Made by a program: the position numbers and the translations under genes. Of a stretch of DNA of 54,405 nt, positions 41,823-50,801 are shown piece after piece. The notes under the pieces are model-generated. The model made no database searches. It was not told the origin of the DNA and saw only the letters and a list, made by a program, of their open reading frames with translations. The stretch comes from Pelagophyceae sp. CCMP2097 (taxonomy: Eukaryota; Sar; Pelagophyceae), in contig MU657169.1 of assembly GCA_026770575.1 (NCBI GenBank), forward strand, positions 290,732 to 345,136. Direction: 5' to 3'. The stretch's first letter is position 1; each line of letters starts with the position of its first letter.

Positions 41823-42957
41823 TCAGGCGGCGGGTATCCGGAGCGCCTCGTAGCGCTGGCGGCAGTGGATCGGGATGACTTCGTACGTGGCGATGTCGGC
41901 GAGTTCAACGGGGCAGGGCGAGTCGGCGTAGTTCGGCCCGGCCAGCATGGAAACCTTCGCCCGCGTGCGCTTGTCAAGGAAGGTGCCCGTGCACGCGGTG
42001 AAGACCCAGACCAAAAGCCACGGGACGGGGTAGACTGCGAGGCTCCGGAGCCTTTCCGGGTAGTAAGGCGGGATCGTGGCCGCAATCTTCCTGACAAACG
42101 GAATGAGCCGCGCGCCGGGCGCGTTGATCCAGCCCGCGTTGGGCCGGACGTCGACGAGGACGAGGATGCGCGCGTGGGCGTCGCACTCGGCGTCGTCTGA
42201 GATGGACTCTTCGACTCGAAGCACCAACAGCGCCACGTGCGCTTCAGCAGACACCGCCGGGTCGTAGCGCGCGCCCTCGATGAGCAAGACGTAGTCGCCG
42301 CGCGCCGTGCGGTTCGGCGACATGGTGCAAAACCTAAGAAGGCGGTCACGGAAGGCGGCGGTCAAGGCGACCAGCCGAAGAACGCGCCGCTCGCGGAACG
42401 AGCCCCCTCTCGCCCAGCGGACGACCGCCTCTCGCCTTTGCCGCACAGGGGCCCTCTGCGGCCCTCGTATTGCGTTTCCCGTCTCGAGGGCCCGGGGCGC
42501 CGGCGCGGGCTGCTGGTCTGGGACGGACCGCGCGAGTCGCAATATCTCTTCACGGCTCCCGGCCGTCCGTCGCCACTCGCGCTCCTTGGCGAACATGTCA
42601 AGCGCCTGCGATACCGAGTGAGGCGGCGGCCGCGGCGCCGTCGCGAGGGGCCCGCGCCGCCTCGCAAGGCCCCTCGCGACGGTGCCGCGGGTCGTGTGGC
42701 TCCAATCTCGCGTCGGCATTCCGAACGTCTTTTCGAGACGCCGGCCTTTTGACGTCTTCGGGCTTTGCGCGGCAGCGCGCGAAGCGCCTTAGGCGGTGCT
42801 TCGGCGCGTCTGGGTGCGCGTTTACAAGGGCAGCGAAGGATTCGGAAGTCGAGTCGTCGAAGGCAACGTCCTCTTCCGGCTCATTCGACGTCGCGGCGGA
42901 CGCGTCCGTTTCACAGACCGGCTGTGCCTCGTCCTTCTCCTCCGCCGTAAACTCCAT
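41823..42957 (-). CDS. CRAL-TRIO (Sec14-like) lipid-binding protein, 3 exons
   Basis: The exons are 42957-42754, 42605-42436 and 42333-41823; phases agree and the total is a multiple of three. An acidic N-terminus is followed by the CRAL-TRIO N helices: H-R-L-R-R-F-A-R-C-R-A-K-P-E-D|A-L-D-M-F-A-K-E-R-E-W-R-R. The lipid-binding part shows I-L-V-L-V-D-V-R-P-N-A-G-W, Y-Y-P-E-R-L-R-S-L-A-V-Y-P-V-P and T-F-L-D-K-R-T-R-A-K-V-S-M-L-A-G, the usual Y-P-E-R-L ... P-F-L-D-x-K-T-x-x-K-I order. Such proteins move phosphoinositides or other lipids between membranes. Intron 2 appears to use a GC donor (AG|GCGAG at 42435-42431), because no GT donor in the right phase was found. The domain is somewhat shorter than in Sec14. 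Confidence 0.7.
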
Positions 42958-43228
42958 CGCGCCGAGGGACCTTTTCTTGAGTCCTGAGCACGGCTCTCTC
43001 AGAATCGATAAAAGGGAAATTGGAAATTGTATTATTTGCTTCAGCGACGGCCATTTGGCTTGCCTCTCTTGAGTTTCCAGAGGGCCTCCGCGCTGGCGGA
43101 GTCGGGCCCACAACTGGGTTCTTGCGGCAGTCGCAAAGCGCCCGCGATGCACTCTGCGCTGGTACCCTCAGTTTCTCTGAGCCGCGAGTGTGCGGCGAGA
43201 TTGGAATATCGGATTTCAGTGCCCGCGT

Positions 43229-43349
43229 CCTAAGTCGCCCCCACTGTTCGCGGGAGGTGCCTCGTTATAGGCAAGGTTGCTCATCTCGTCGAGAGGCACA
43301 ATCCTGCTTATAACGAGGCACCTCCCGCGAACAGTGGGGGCGAGTTAGG
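43229..43349. repeat. Near-perfect inverted repeat, 41-bp arms
   Basis: Arms 43229-43269 and 43309-43349 are complementary with one mismatch. The core includes CACTGTTCGCGGGAGGTGCC and its complement. The loop is 39 bp. It would form a very stable RNA or DNA hairpin. There is no coding frame through it. Confidence 0.95.
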
Positions 43350-43435
43350 CGCCTTTGAAAGGCCCAAAAGGGTGTCTGTGTTTGGGGGCGCTGTCACGCG
43401 CCACCGTCGACCCGGGGAGGATGCTCGTCATAAGG

Positions 43436-43489
43436 GGCAGTGCGTGTCTCAGCCAGTCGAGTGGCAGTGCGTGTCTCGGCCAGTCGAGT
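43436..43489. repeat. 27-bp tandem duplication
   Basis: 43436-43462 and 43463-43489 are the same unit (GGCAGTGCGTGTCTC(A/G)GCCA plus GTCGAGT) with one substitution. Confidence 0.95.
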
Positions 43490-43541
43490 CGGAATTAAGA
43501 TTTGAGGGCTGCGGACGCCCGGACGCTTAGGAATGCAGGCC

Positions 43542-43741
43542 TTAAGGCACCGTTTTGCGGCGCTTAGGACGGCGGCGCTCTGCGACCATGACGTCCGTCT
43601 TCGCCTTGGTCCGCTGCATCACGTCGAAGGCGCGCTGCATGAGCTCGTCGCGGTGGTTGCGGTTCCGGACGCAGGCGAATCGGCGGAGCATGTTGTTTTG
43701 GTGCGCGTGGATGGACTCGAAGGCCTCCTCGTTTAAGATGC
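43542..43741 (-). pseudogene. Short coding fragment, possibly the C-terminus of a mobile-element protein
   Basis: The frame reads N-E-E-A-F-E-S-I-H-A-H-Q-N-N-M-L-R-R-F-A then R-N-R-N-H-R-D-E-L-M-Q-R-A-F-D and ends in basic K-R-R-K-T-V-P before a TAA. A stop lies immediately upstream. The sequence around 43735-43770 contains a duplicated ACCATCGGCAT, so the 5' part is lost or rearranged. The mixed aromatic/Arg spacing looks like real protein rather than chance, and it resembles C-terminal helices of transposase-like proteins. I cannot name a family. Confidence 0.3.
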
Positions 43742-44282
43742 CGATGGTTCTTATGCCGATGGTTTAAGACGTGCCGTCGCGCCACTCGGCGACGGCAGCT
43801 TCCAGAAGGCTCGCTACTTATCGAGCGTGTGTTCAAGAAAATCCCAATTTCCACCCTGAGAGAGCCGTATGAGACGCCGCTTGGCGCTGGTTCTTCTCGC
43901 GGTTGCAAATGCGCCGATTTTCGGCCAATGCAGTCACACTGGCACACAACTGCAGGAAATTCAGAACTTGCTCTGCGAGGCAAGGACCCTTCTTGCGGAC
44001 CCTTCCTGCGACGCTTCCACGCGGAAGCGCAAAGGAGCCCTTCAGACGAGGGCCCTCGCTGCCGGCGGCGCGATGCGAGACCCGACTCCACTCGTCGAGC
44101 ATTCCACTCAAGAGCCTCGCCAGTCGCCTTGTCAGGCCCTTGACGGTGGGCTCCAGGGCTCTGCGAGTCCTCGCCGCGACGCACGCCGGCGGATGCGACG
44201 CAGGCGATTGGCAAGAGATGCTCCAGAAGTTCGCCGCCAAGCACAGGGCGACGACGGGACCGATGCGCAAAGACGGGCCTTT
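43742..44282. other. Region with opposing ORFs, status unclear
   Basis: Plus strand 43869 on: a frame starting M-R-R-R-L-A-L-V-L-L-A-V-A-N-A-P looks like a signal peptide followed by Cys-containing sequence (H-T-G-T-Q-L-Q-E-I-Q-N-L-L-C-E-A-R). It then runs into the antisense of the oxygenase gene. Minus strand 43833-44270 also has a 145-residue frame with a hydrophobic start (M-R-I-G-P-V-V-A-L-C-L-A-A-N). At most one is real; I cannot decide. Confidence 0.3.
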
Positions 44283-45922
44283 TTAGCCGATGAGTTGCGG
44301 CGTCTGGAGGAAGAAGAGGCCGTAGCGAAAAAAAACGCTTCGAGCGTCGTCACGCCGTGCGGGACGCCGTGGTTGTGGAGCGTCGCCGACGCGGGCGGCC
44401 GCGCGGGCGTGACGAGGCGGCCGTTCTGCTCGTCGAGGAAGACGAGGCTCCCGCCGACAAAGTCGTCGTTCAGCGGCACCGACATGGTCGCGAGCGACTC
44501 GTCGACGTGGAAGTTGATGCACCCGCAGGGCGTCGTGCGCCGCACCACGACGTCGGTGAAGACGGGCGACGACGGAAGGTGCGCCGCGAAGAAGTCAACG
44601 ATCGCGCCAAACTTGGCCGCCCCGAGGCGCGCCGCGAGGTCCTCGCAAGACAGAGGCAGCTTAAAGTCGCAGGCCCCGTTTGAGGCGCCGCCCTGTGCGC
44701 CTCGCGCGTGCGCGGCGTCGACGTCGCGCATGAGCGCAGTGCGGTCTCCATTGTCGAGGAGCCGCGCGGCCGGGAAGCTTGCAAAAAATGGTTCGGCGCG
44801 TCTTGAGCGGCCCGGCGCGGCTGCAAAGTGGGCGCAGAGCCGCGCGACCGCGTCCTCGCCCACCGCCGCGCCGTGCCGGAGGAGCGCCCGGCCGGGCGTG
44901 CCGTCGTGCGCGCCGAACGTGCCGATGTCGCCGCGCATCTCCCGTAAACAGTGGATCCGGGCACCATCCGCCATTTCGTGGTACGCAGGCGTGTCGCTGC
45001 CCTGGATTCGACTTCCATCGAATAAGAACCGCAGCACATTCCGGGGCACTCCCGAGGACGCCGAAAACGACGCCGCGTACTCCGAAAGCACGTCCTCGAG
45101 CTGCGCCGTCGACACGACTCTGAACATCACTTCGTCGCCAGTGTGGCCGTCGTCAGTGTTGTAAAAAAGAATATAAATTCGTATGGTGCCGGATGCGTGC
45201 GGCGCGGGCGCATCGCTGCCCGCGGTGACGGGCACGCCATCGCTTCCCACGGAGGGCGCCGCGTCCTCGGCCACGGCCGCGCCGTGCTCGAGGAGCGCGC
45301 GGCCGGGAGTACCGTCATGCGCGCCGAACGTGCCGATGTCGCCGCACTTTTCCGGTGAACAGTCGATCCATTCGCCGTCCTCCATTTCGTAGTACGCCGG
45401 CGTGCGTCTGTAGTCGAGTTCTGAGCCATCGATGTATAACCGCAGCGTCCGAGGCTCGGCCACGCCCTTGCCCGCCGCGAACGCCGAGCGCAAATCCTCA
45501 AGCTGCGCCGTCAACGCGAATCTGAATGTCGCGTCGTAGCCATTATTGTCAAGAACGTAAATTCGTATGATGCCGGATGGCCGCGCGCTCGCGCGTGCCG
45601 CTCCGTAGGCGTCGCCGTCGGCTTCGCGCGTCCGCTTGCCGCCGGCGTTTTCCCTAGGCCGCGGTTCGAGCAATGCTGGTATTAGCAGTGCCTTCTTGTC
45701 CGCAAACTCGGCTTTCGTGAGGATGCCGGCGTCGCACAGCTCGCACAGGTGGCCCACGAGGCGCGCCGCCGTCGCGCGGTCGCCGCAACGCAGCGCGCTT
45801 GGGCCCGGCGGCGGCGTGACGTGCGCCGCCGCGTGCCCAAGGCGCGCCGCCTCGGCGGCCTCGGCGGCCTCGGTCGCGGCGAGCATCGCGTCGTCGTCGT
45901 CGTCGTCAAAGTCAAACTCCAT
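44283..45922 (-). CDS. SHOCT-SUMO-like x2-2-oxoglutarate/Fe(II) oxygenase fusion, frameshifted near C-terminus
   Basis: The start M-E-F-D-F-D-D-D-D-D-D is followed by a SHOCT-like helix pair (residues about 45-75, L-C-D-A-G-I-L-T-K-A-E-F-A-D-K-K). Next come two SUMO/Rad60-like ubiquitin folds (about 120-200 and 240-325), each I-R-I-Y-x-L ... L-R-x-x-x-D-G-S ... T-P-A-Y-x-E-M-x-D-G and each followed by G-D-I-G-T-F-G-A-H-D-G-T-P-G-R-A-L-L. The C-terminal oxygenase has I-N-F-H-V-D-E-S (H-x-D), D-D-F-V-G-G-S-L-V-F-L and H-N-H-G-V-P-H-G-V-T-T-L-E-A (distal His). The frame breaks at a run of eight T (44328-44335). In the other frame R-Y-G-L-F-F-L-Q-T-P continues to the stop at 44283, including the Arg expected to bind 2-oxoglutarate. 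An upstream in-frame ATG lies at 45970. Protein hydroxylation in the nucleus is inference. Confidence 0.75.
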
Positions 45923-46080
45923 CGCCGGCACGAGCGCGCGCGCGCCCTCGCGGCGTTCAAGCGAGAACAAACTCGAAACACGCAGTTGGCAAGGTCCGTT
46001 CGACTTCCCCTTTTCCTACACGCGTGTACAACGGCCTTTCGAAATTTCCTCCGCGTCGCGCGCGCCGCCGCCGGCCAGGA
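45923..46080. promoter_or_regulatory. Compact divergent promoter region
   Basis: Only about 110-158 bp separate the starts of the oxygenase fusion gene (-) and the IGPD fusion gene (+), so the two probably share a bidirectional promoter. No specific motif identified. Confidence 0.4.
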
Positions 46081-49000
46081 TGGCCTTTTACAACCCGCAG
46101 GCGTTCTTCGCGGGCGCGCCGGGCGCGCCCGCGGCGTTCGCCGAGCAGGACGGCTTTGCAGATGGATTCGCCGACGTCCCGCTAGATTCGTCGCCCAATG
46201 GAGCTCCCGCTGCGGCGCACTCCGGCGGCGGCGGTGGATTCGGCGGCTGGGCCCCGCAGGTGGGCGCGCAGTAATACCTCCGGCGTCCAACGGAGCAGAA
46301 TTGTAATCGAGCCACGGCGCCGCTCTTCGCGCCCGGGCCCGCGCGCGAGCTGGCGACGCCGGCCTTGTAGGCCCGCGGCGCCGGGTTCGCCGCAGCGCGC
46401 GGCCGCCGACGCCTCGGACGTGCCATTTGGCGCGCCGTCGCCGGGCGGCTTCGGCAGCCTCGCGTCGTCCGTCTTCGCCACGGCCGGCGCCACGGCGACA
46501 AAGCTCTTCGCGGCCGTGCCCGCGCGCGACGCCGGGCCCGACCACGGCGCGCCCACCAGGGCCTCCGGGAGCTTCGGCGAAGCGCCGATGACGCAGCAGC
46601 AGCAGCCGCAGCAGCACCAACGACAACAGCAGGCCGAAATGTTTGGCGCGCCGCCAGCCGCCCAGCAAGACATGTTCGGCGCGGCGCCGCCGTCGGCGTT
46701 CGGCGCGGCGCCGCCGTCGGCATTTAGCGCAGCGCCGCCGCCGGCGTTTGGCGCGGCGCCGCCAGCCGCCGCCGCGGCATCCCTCTTCGGCGAGGCGTCG
46801 ACGACGGCCGCGTTTGGCGCGGCACCTCCGACGGCATTCGGCGCCGCACCCCCGACGGCATTCGGCGCCGCGCCCCCGACGACGTTCGGTGCTGCACCCC
46901 CGACGGCATTCGGCGCTGCACCCCCGACGGCATTCAGCACGGCACCTCCGACGGCATTCGGCGCGGCACCCCCGACGGCGTTCGGCGCTGCGCCGCCGAC
47001 GGCCGCGACTGCGCCGATGTTCGGTGCGCCGGCGGCGGGCGCGTTCGGCGCACGCGACGAGCCCGAGGGCCGGCAGCCGGACGACGCGTCGGCGCTCTTC
47101 GGCTCCTCGGCGTCGACGGACTTCCACTCGCCGGAGACGGCGCTCTTCGGGGCCGCTACGGCGCCGCCGTCGGGCGCGTGGCGGCCCAACGGCCAGACGG
47201 CGGCGGCGCCCGAGGAGGACGTCGCGTCGGCGTTCGACGCCCCGGCGGTGGCGCCGTCGGCGGCACCTCTGTTCGGCGGCCCGGATGATGGGCGGCCCGA
47301 GGTTTCGTCGCACTTTTTCGCCGCGGGCCGCACGGCCGCCGCCGCGCCGCCCGCTGCGCGGCCGCCGCCCGAGTCGTCCTTCGAGGTGCCCGGCTTCGAG
47401 GCGGAGCAGCCGGAGGACTCTGGCGCGTCGACGATGCGCGACGCGGCGTCGCTCTTTGGAGCCGGTGCCTCTGGCGACGGGGCGTTCGGGAGCGGCGACG
47501 ACCGCGGCCCCTTCGGCACGCCCGAAGACGTCGCGCGGCCGCCCGACAACGGCGGCGTGCCGCCCGAGCACGAGCTCGACGGCTTCAACCGGCCGCCGGC
47601 GGCCGCCGTGTCGCCGGAAGAGACATCGACGCCCTTTGCCGCGGCGCCGCCGCCGTTCTCCATGACCGACGCGCCGCCCACCGCTGCGCCGCCCACCGCG
47701 CCGCCGCCCACCGCCGCGCCGCCGGCGCCGCACGTCGCGCCGCCGGGGCCCTTTGACGGCCCCGCGGCGTCTGGGTACGCGCCGGCGGTTGCGGCCGCGC
47801 CGGCGATGGCGGCGCCGGCGCGGTGGCACAAACGGACGTCCGAGCTCTTCGCGCCGCCGACGGCGGACGCTCCGACGCCGGACAAGGCCTCTCCTCGGCG
47901 GGCGGCGGCGCCCGCGCGCGGCGGCGAGTCGACTCAAGTCGAAACTGAGGAATACTCAACGGGCCGCGCATCTGTGTCGCTGCGTTCCGGCCGCGTCTTC
48001 TGCTCCGTGGAAGTCGTCGACTTGGGCCCCAAGCAGCACGTGGCGACTGGGATTTGCTTTTTGAACCATATGGTCGACCAAATTCAGTCCCACGCCCAGC
48101 TCGGCGTCCAACTCCAAGTCCAGCTCGACGGCATCGACTGCCACGGCGAGACGGACTACTGCGACCAACTGGACGGCGGCCAGACGCGCAAGCCGGCGGT
48201 GCGGCCGCACGATTCTGCCATCTTCCGCATCGCCGGCGAGGCGCTGGGCAAGGCTTTGGGCCACGTCGTCTTCGGCGATTCAAAGTCCGGCGCCGCCAAG
48301 TCGCACTTCAAGGCGCCGCTGGACGAGTCGTTGGTGGAGTGCACTATTGAGCGGTCCGAGGCGGAGCCGCGGGCGGCGTGTGAATTGTCGCCCTACGGAG
48401 ACACGCCTCGCGGAGGCCGCCTCTGGATCGGCCACTACCGGACCTGCCTCACGCCGCTGTTCTGGGCTGGCATCGCGCGCGGCCTCGGCTGCGCCGTCCA
48501 TTTGCGAAAGATTTCGGGCGTGAACGCGCACCACATCGTCGAGGCCGCCTTCAAATCCTTCGCGCGCGCCGCGCGGCAGCTCATAGACTCGCTGCGGCCT
48601 CTGCAGAGCCTCGGGCCGACGCCGCGCGTCGGCCGCGCGGGCCGCGAGACCAAGGAGACTGCGGTAGACGCGCAAGTCGGCTTTGAGACGCAAGACGCGG
48701 AAGTCCGCGTAGAGACGGGCCTGCCGTCCCTCGACCTCGTCATCTCCTCGCTGGCGTCTGCGGCGGCGATGCACTGCGTCGTGACCGCGCGCGGCGACAC
48801 GTGGATCGACGACCATCACAGCATTGAGGACGTGTCCATCGTCGTGGGCACGGCGCTGGACCACGCTTTGGGCGACCGCGCGGGGTGCAACCGCATGGGC
48901 TGCGCCACCGTCCTCCTCGGTTCCGCGTCGGGCGCGCGCGTCGACGTCGTCGTCGACCTCTCGAACCGGCCGCACTGCGAATGGCAGGTGCCGATTCAGG

Positions 49001-49251
49001 ACGAGTGGCTGTGGCCCGAGACGCGCGAGTTCGCCTCCGAAATGCTCCAGCATCTCTTCAACTCCGTCGCCACGGCAGGACGCATGACGCTCCACGTCCG
49101 CCTCGACCACGCCGGCGCACCCAGGGCTGCCGTCGACTCGGGCAGAGTCGCCGTCGCCGCCGCGCAGGCGTTTGGGGAGGCCCTGAAAATGGCTGCCAAG
49201 ATCGACCCACGGCGCGCGGGCACCGTCGCATCATCAAAGGGCGCGCTCTAG
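46081..49251 (+). CDS. FG-like-repeat protein fused to two imidazoleglycerol-phosphate dehydratase modules
   Basis: Exon 1 is 46081-46270 (M-A-F-Y-N-P-Q-A-F-F). A GTAATA donor and GTAG acceptor (near 46366-46369) join V-G-A-Q|P-A-A-P-G-S-P-Q, and the rest is one frame to 49251. Residues about 100-600 are low complexity, with many A-F-G-A-A-P-P-T and F-G repeats and a Gln-rich patch. From about 47990 the IGPD fold begins. Module 1 has T-G-I-C-F-L-N-H-M-V-D-Q-I-Q-S-H and N-A-H-H-I-V-E-A-A-F-K-S-F-A-R-A but lacks the first H-H-x-x-E-D. Module 2 has G-D-T-W-I-D-D-H-H-S-I-E-D-V, V-V-V-D-L-S-N-R-P and D-P-R-R-A-G-T-V-A-S-S-K-G but lacks the second H-H-x-x-E-A. IGPD makes imidazole-acetol phosphate in histidine synthesis. 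The two genes could be separate transcripts; the frame shows no break. Confidence 0.8.
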
Positions 49252-49434
49252 CCCGCCGGATCGACACCCGGACGCCGAGGGCATCACTCCTGGACCCCGC
49301 CATACGTAAATACGACGTCCCGCGACCAAAGTGCCACTCGCGAAGCCGCGACGCGAAGAGGGCGCGTGCTCCGGATTCAGGGGGCTTTTTAAGATGACGC
49401 TCGCGAGAGAGCGATGTATGCGGGCGGCGTCTTG
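49252..49434. other. Short convergent intergenic region
   Basis: 183 bp between the stop of the IGPD fusion and the stop of MYND paralogue 4. Nothing recognised. Confidence 0.4.
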
Positions 49435-50553
49435 TCATCCGAAACTGTGCGTGGTTGACGCGAGCCGCGCCTTGATCTTGCGGACCGCCGCCTCCGCCGC
49501 GGTGCATCCGTTCGCCGCGGCGCGCTTGAAGAGGCGCAGCGCCTCGTCCTGGTCCTGCGGCACACAATGGCCGTTTGCGTAACACGCGCCGAGGTTGAAT
49601 TGTGCGCCCGCGTCGCCCTCGGCCGCGGCCAGGCGGTACCAATTGACGGCCTCGTCGAGCGACTGCGCCACGCCCTTGCCTTGGTCGAAGGCCACGCCGA
49701 GATTGAACTGCCCGGGTGGAAAGCCTTGCTCGGCTGCGCGTCGAAACCAGCGCACGGCCAGCTTGTGGTTGACCTTGCCCCCGTGGCCATGCTCATAAAA
49801 CTGTCCCAATGTCACCTGCGCTAAAGCATGTCCTTGCGCCGCAGCGAGCGCGAAAAGCTGAAGCGCCCGCTTCGAGTCCTTCTTGAGACCGATGCCACCA
49901 TTCTGGTAATAGTCCCCGAGCCACAGCTGCGCGTCGGCGTTGCCCTCGTCCACGTGCTTCCGCAGCCGGCGCAGCATCTCGGCGTCCGACGGGTAGGCCG
50001 GCGCTCGGCACATGGGGCATCGCGAGTCGTACTCCTCGCACGTCTTGGCGCAGTCACTACAAATCGTCTTGGTGCAGCACCAGTAAATCGCACTCCCTTC
50101 GCCGTACGGAAGCGGATCGAAGCAGATGACACAAATGCTGTGGCTCCAGCCCGGCTTGTCGTCGGGGTCCACCGAAAAGGCCTCGGCCTCCGGCGTCGCC
50201 GTCGTTCGGATAACCGATACGCGCGGCGCCGTCGAACCGTCTGCCGGCGCGCCCTCGACAGCGCCGATTGTTGCCGGCGCCTCCTCGTTGATGATCAGCT
50301 TCTCCGGCGTGAGCGAGTCGAGGAGGCGATCTTCCTCCTTGATCTTCAGCTTCGCCGGCATGAGCTCGTCGAGGAGCCGGTCCTGGAAGTAGGCTGCGAG
50401 CTGCTTGCACTGCGCCTTGTGGCCGCGCTCGTACCAGTCTACGCGCTGGCACGCCTTGGAGCAGTAGTGCTGCGATTTGCACTCGGTGCAGTGCTTGCCG
50501 CCCGGCTCGTAGCAGACGCAGCAAGGCTTCGGGCAGCGCGCCGGGTCTTCCAT
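49435..50553 (-). CDS. MYND finger-RING-like-Sel1 repeat protein, paralogue 4
   Basis: This is an intronless 372-residue protein starting M-E-D-P-A-R-C-P-K-P-C-C-V-C; the frame stays open to 50586. The MYND ligands (C-C-V-C, C-T-E-C, Y-C-S-K-A-C, H-K-A-Q-C), RING-like ligands (C-V-I-C-F-D-P-L; C-C-T-K-T-I-C-S-D-C; C-P-M-C) and Sel1 repeats are intact. It is longer than its paralogues because the linker block D-R-L-L-D-x-L-x-P-x-K-L-x-I-x-E-E occurs twice in tandem. It is divergent from CDC123. Confidence 0.88.
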   Translation of the reverse strand: MEDPARCPKPCCVCYEPGGKHCTECKSQHYCSKACQRVDWYERGHKAQCKQLAAYFQDRLLDELMPAKLKIKEEDRLLDSLTPEKLIINEEAPATIGAVEGAPADGSTAPRVSVIRTTATPEAEAFSVDPDDKPGWSHSICVICFDPLPYGEGSAIYWCCTKTICSDCAKTCEEYDSRCPMCRAPAYPSDAEMLRRLRKHVDEGNADAQLWLGDYYQNGGIGLKKDSKRALQLFALAAAQGHALAQVTLGQFYEHGHGGKVNHKLAVRWFRRAAEQGFPPGQFNLGVAFDQGKGVAQSLDEAVNWYRLAAAEGDAGAQFNLGACYANGHCVPQDQDEALRLFKRAAANGCTAAEAAVRKIKARLASTTHSFG

Positions 50554-50801
50554 GCCGGGTGGCGTTTGACGACCCGCGAGGCACACGTCTGTGTTGCTGC
50601 TTGCTTAATATCCACCCTGGGTGGGGCTGGCCCAGGCGGGAATAACCTGTGTTCGGCAGAGCTCGACTCGGAGCGTGGAGCCGAAACTCGCGTGCCCTCG
50701 ATAAGAGTAGATTTGATTGCCGGCGTAAAAGACTTTGGCGACCGCGATTTTGCCGAGGTGGACGTAGTATCCGACGATCTCGGGCCGCGTGCGAGGCGTC
50801 G

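Larger units (their letters stand above)
42958..43541. other. Intergenic region with a large hairpin and tandem repeat
   Basis: No gene supported. It contains the 41-bp-armed inverted repeat (43229-43349) and a 27-bp tandem duplication (43436-43489). Confidence 0.6.

Noticed and set aside
41599..44150. Inverted repeats as a CRISPR array or prokaryotic element
   Set aside because: There are only single hairpins and two-unit tandems, no regularly spaced array, and the gene content is clearly eukaryotic.
46198..46366. N-terminal extension of the IGPD fusion upstream of the splice acceptor near 46369
   Set aside because: That frame opposes exon 1 codons and is Arg-rich intronic translation; the GTAATA..GTAG splice from the M-A-F-Y-N exon explains the join better.
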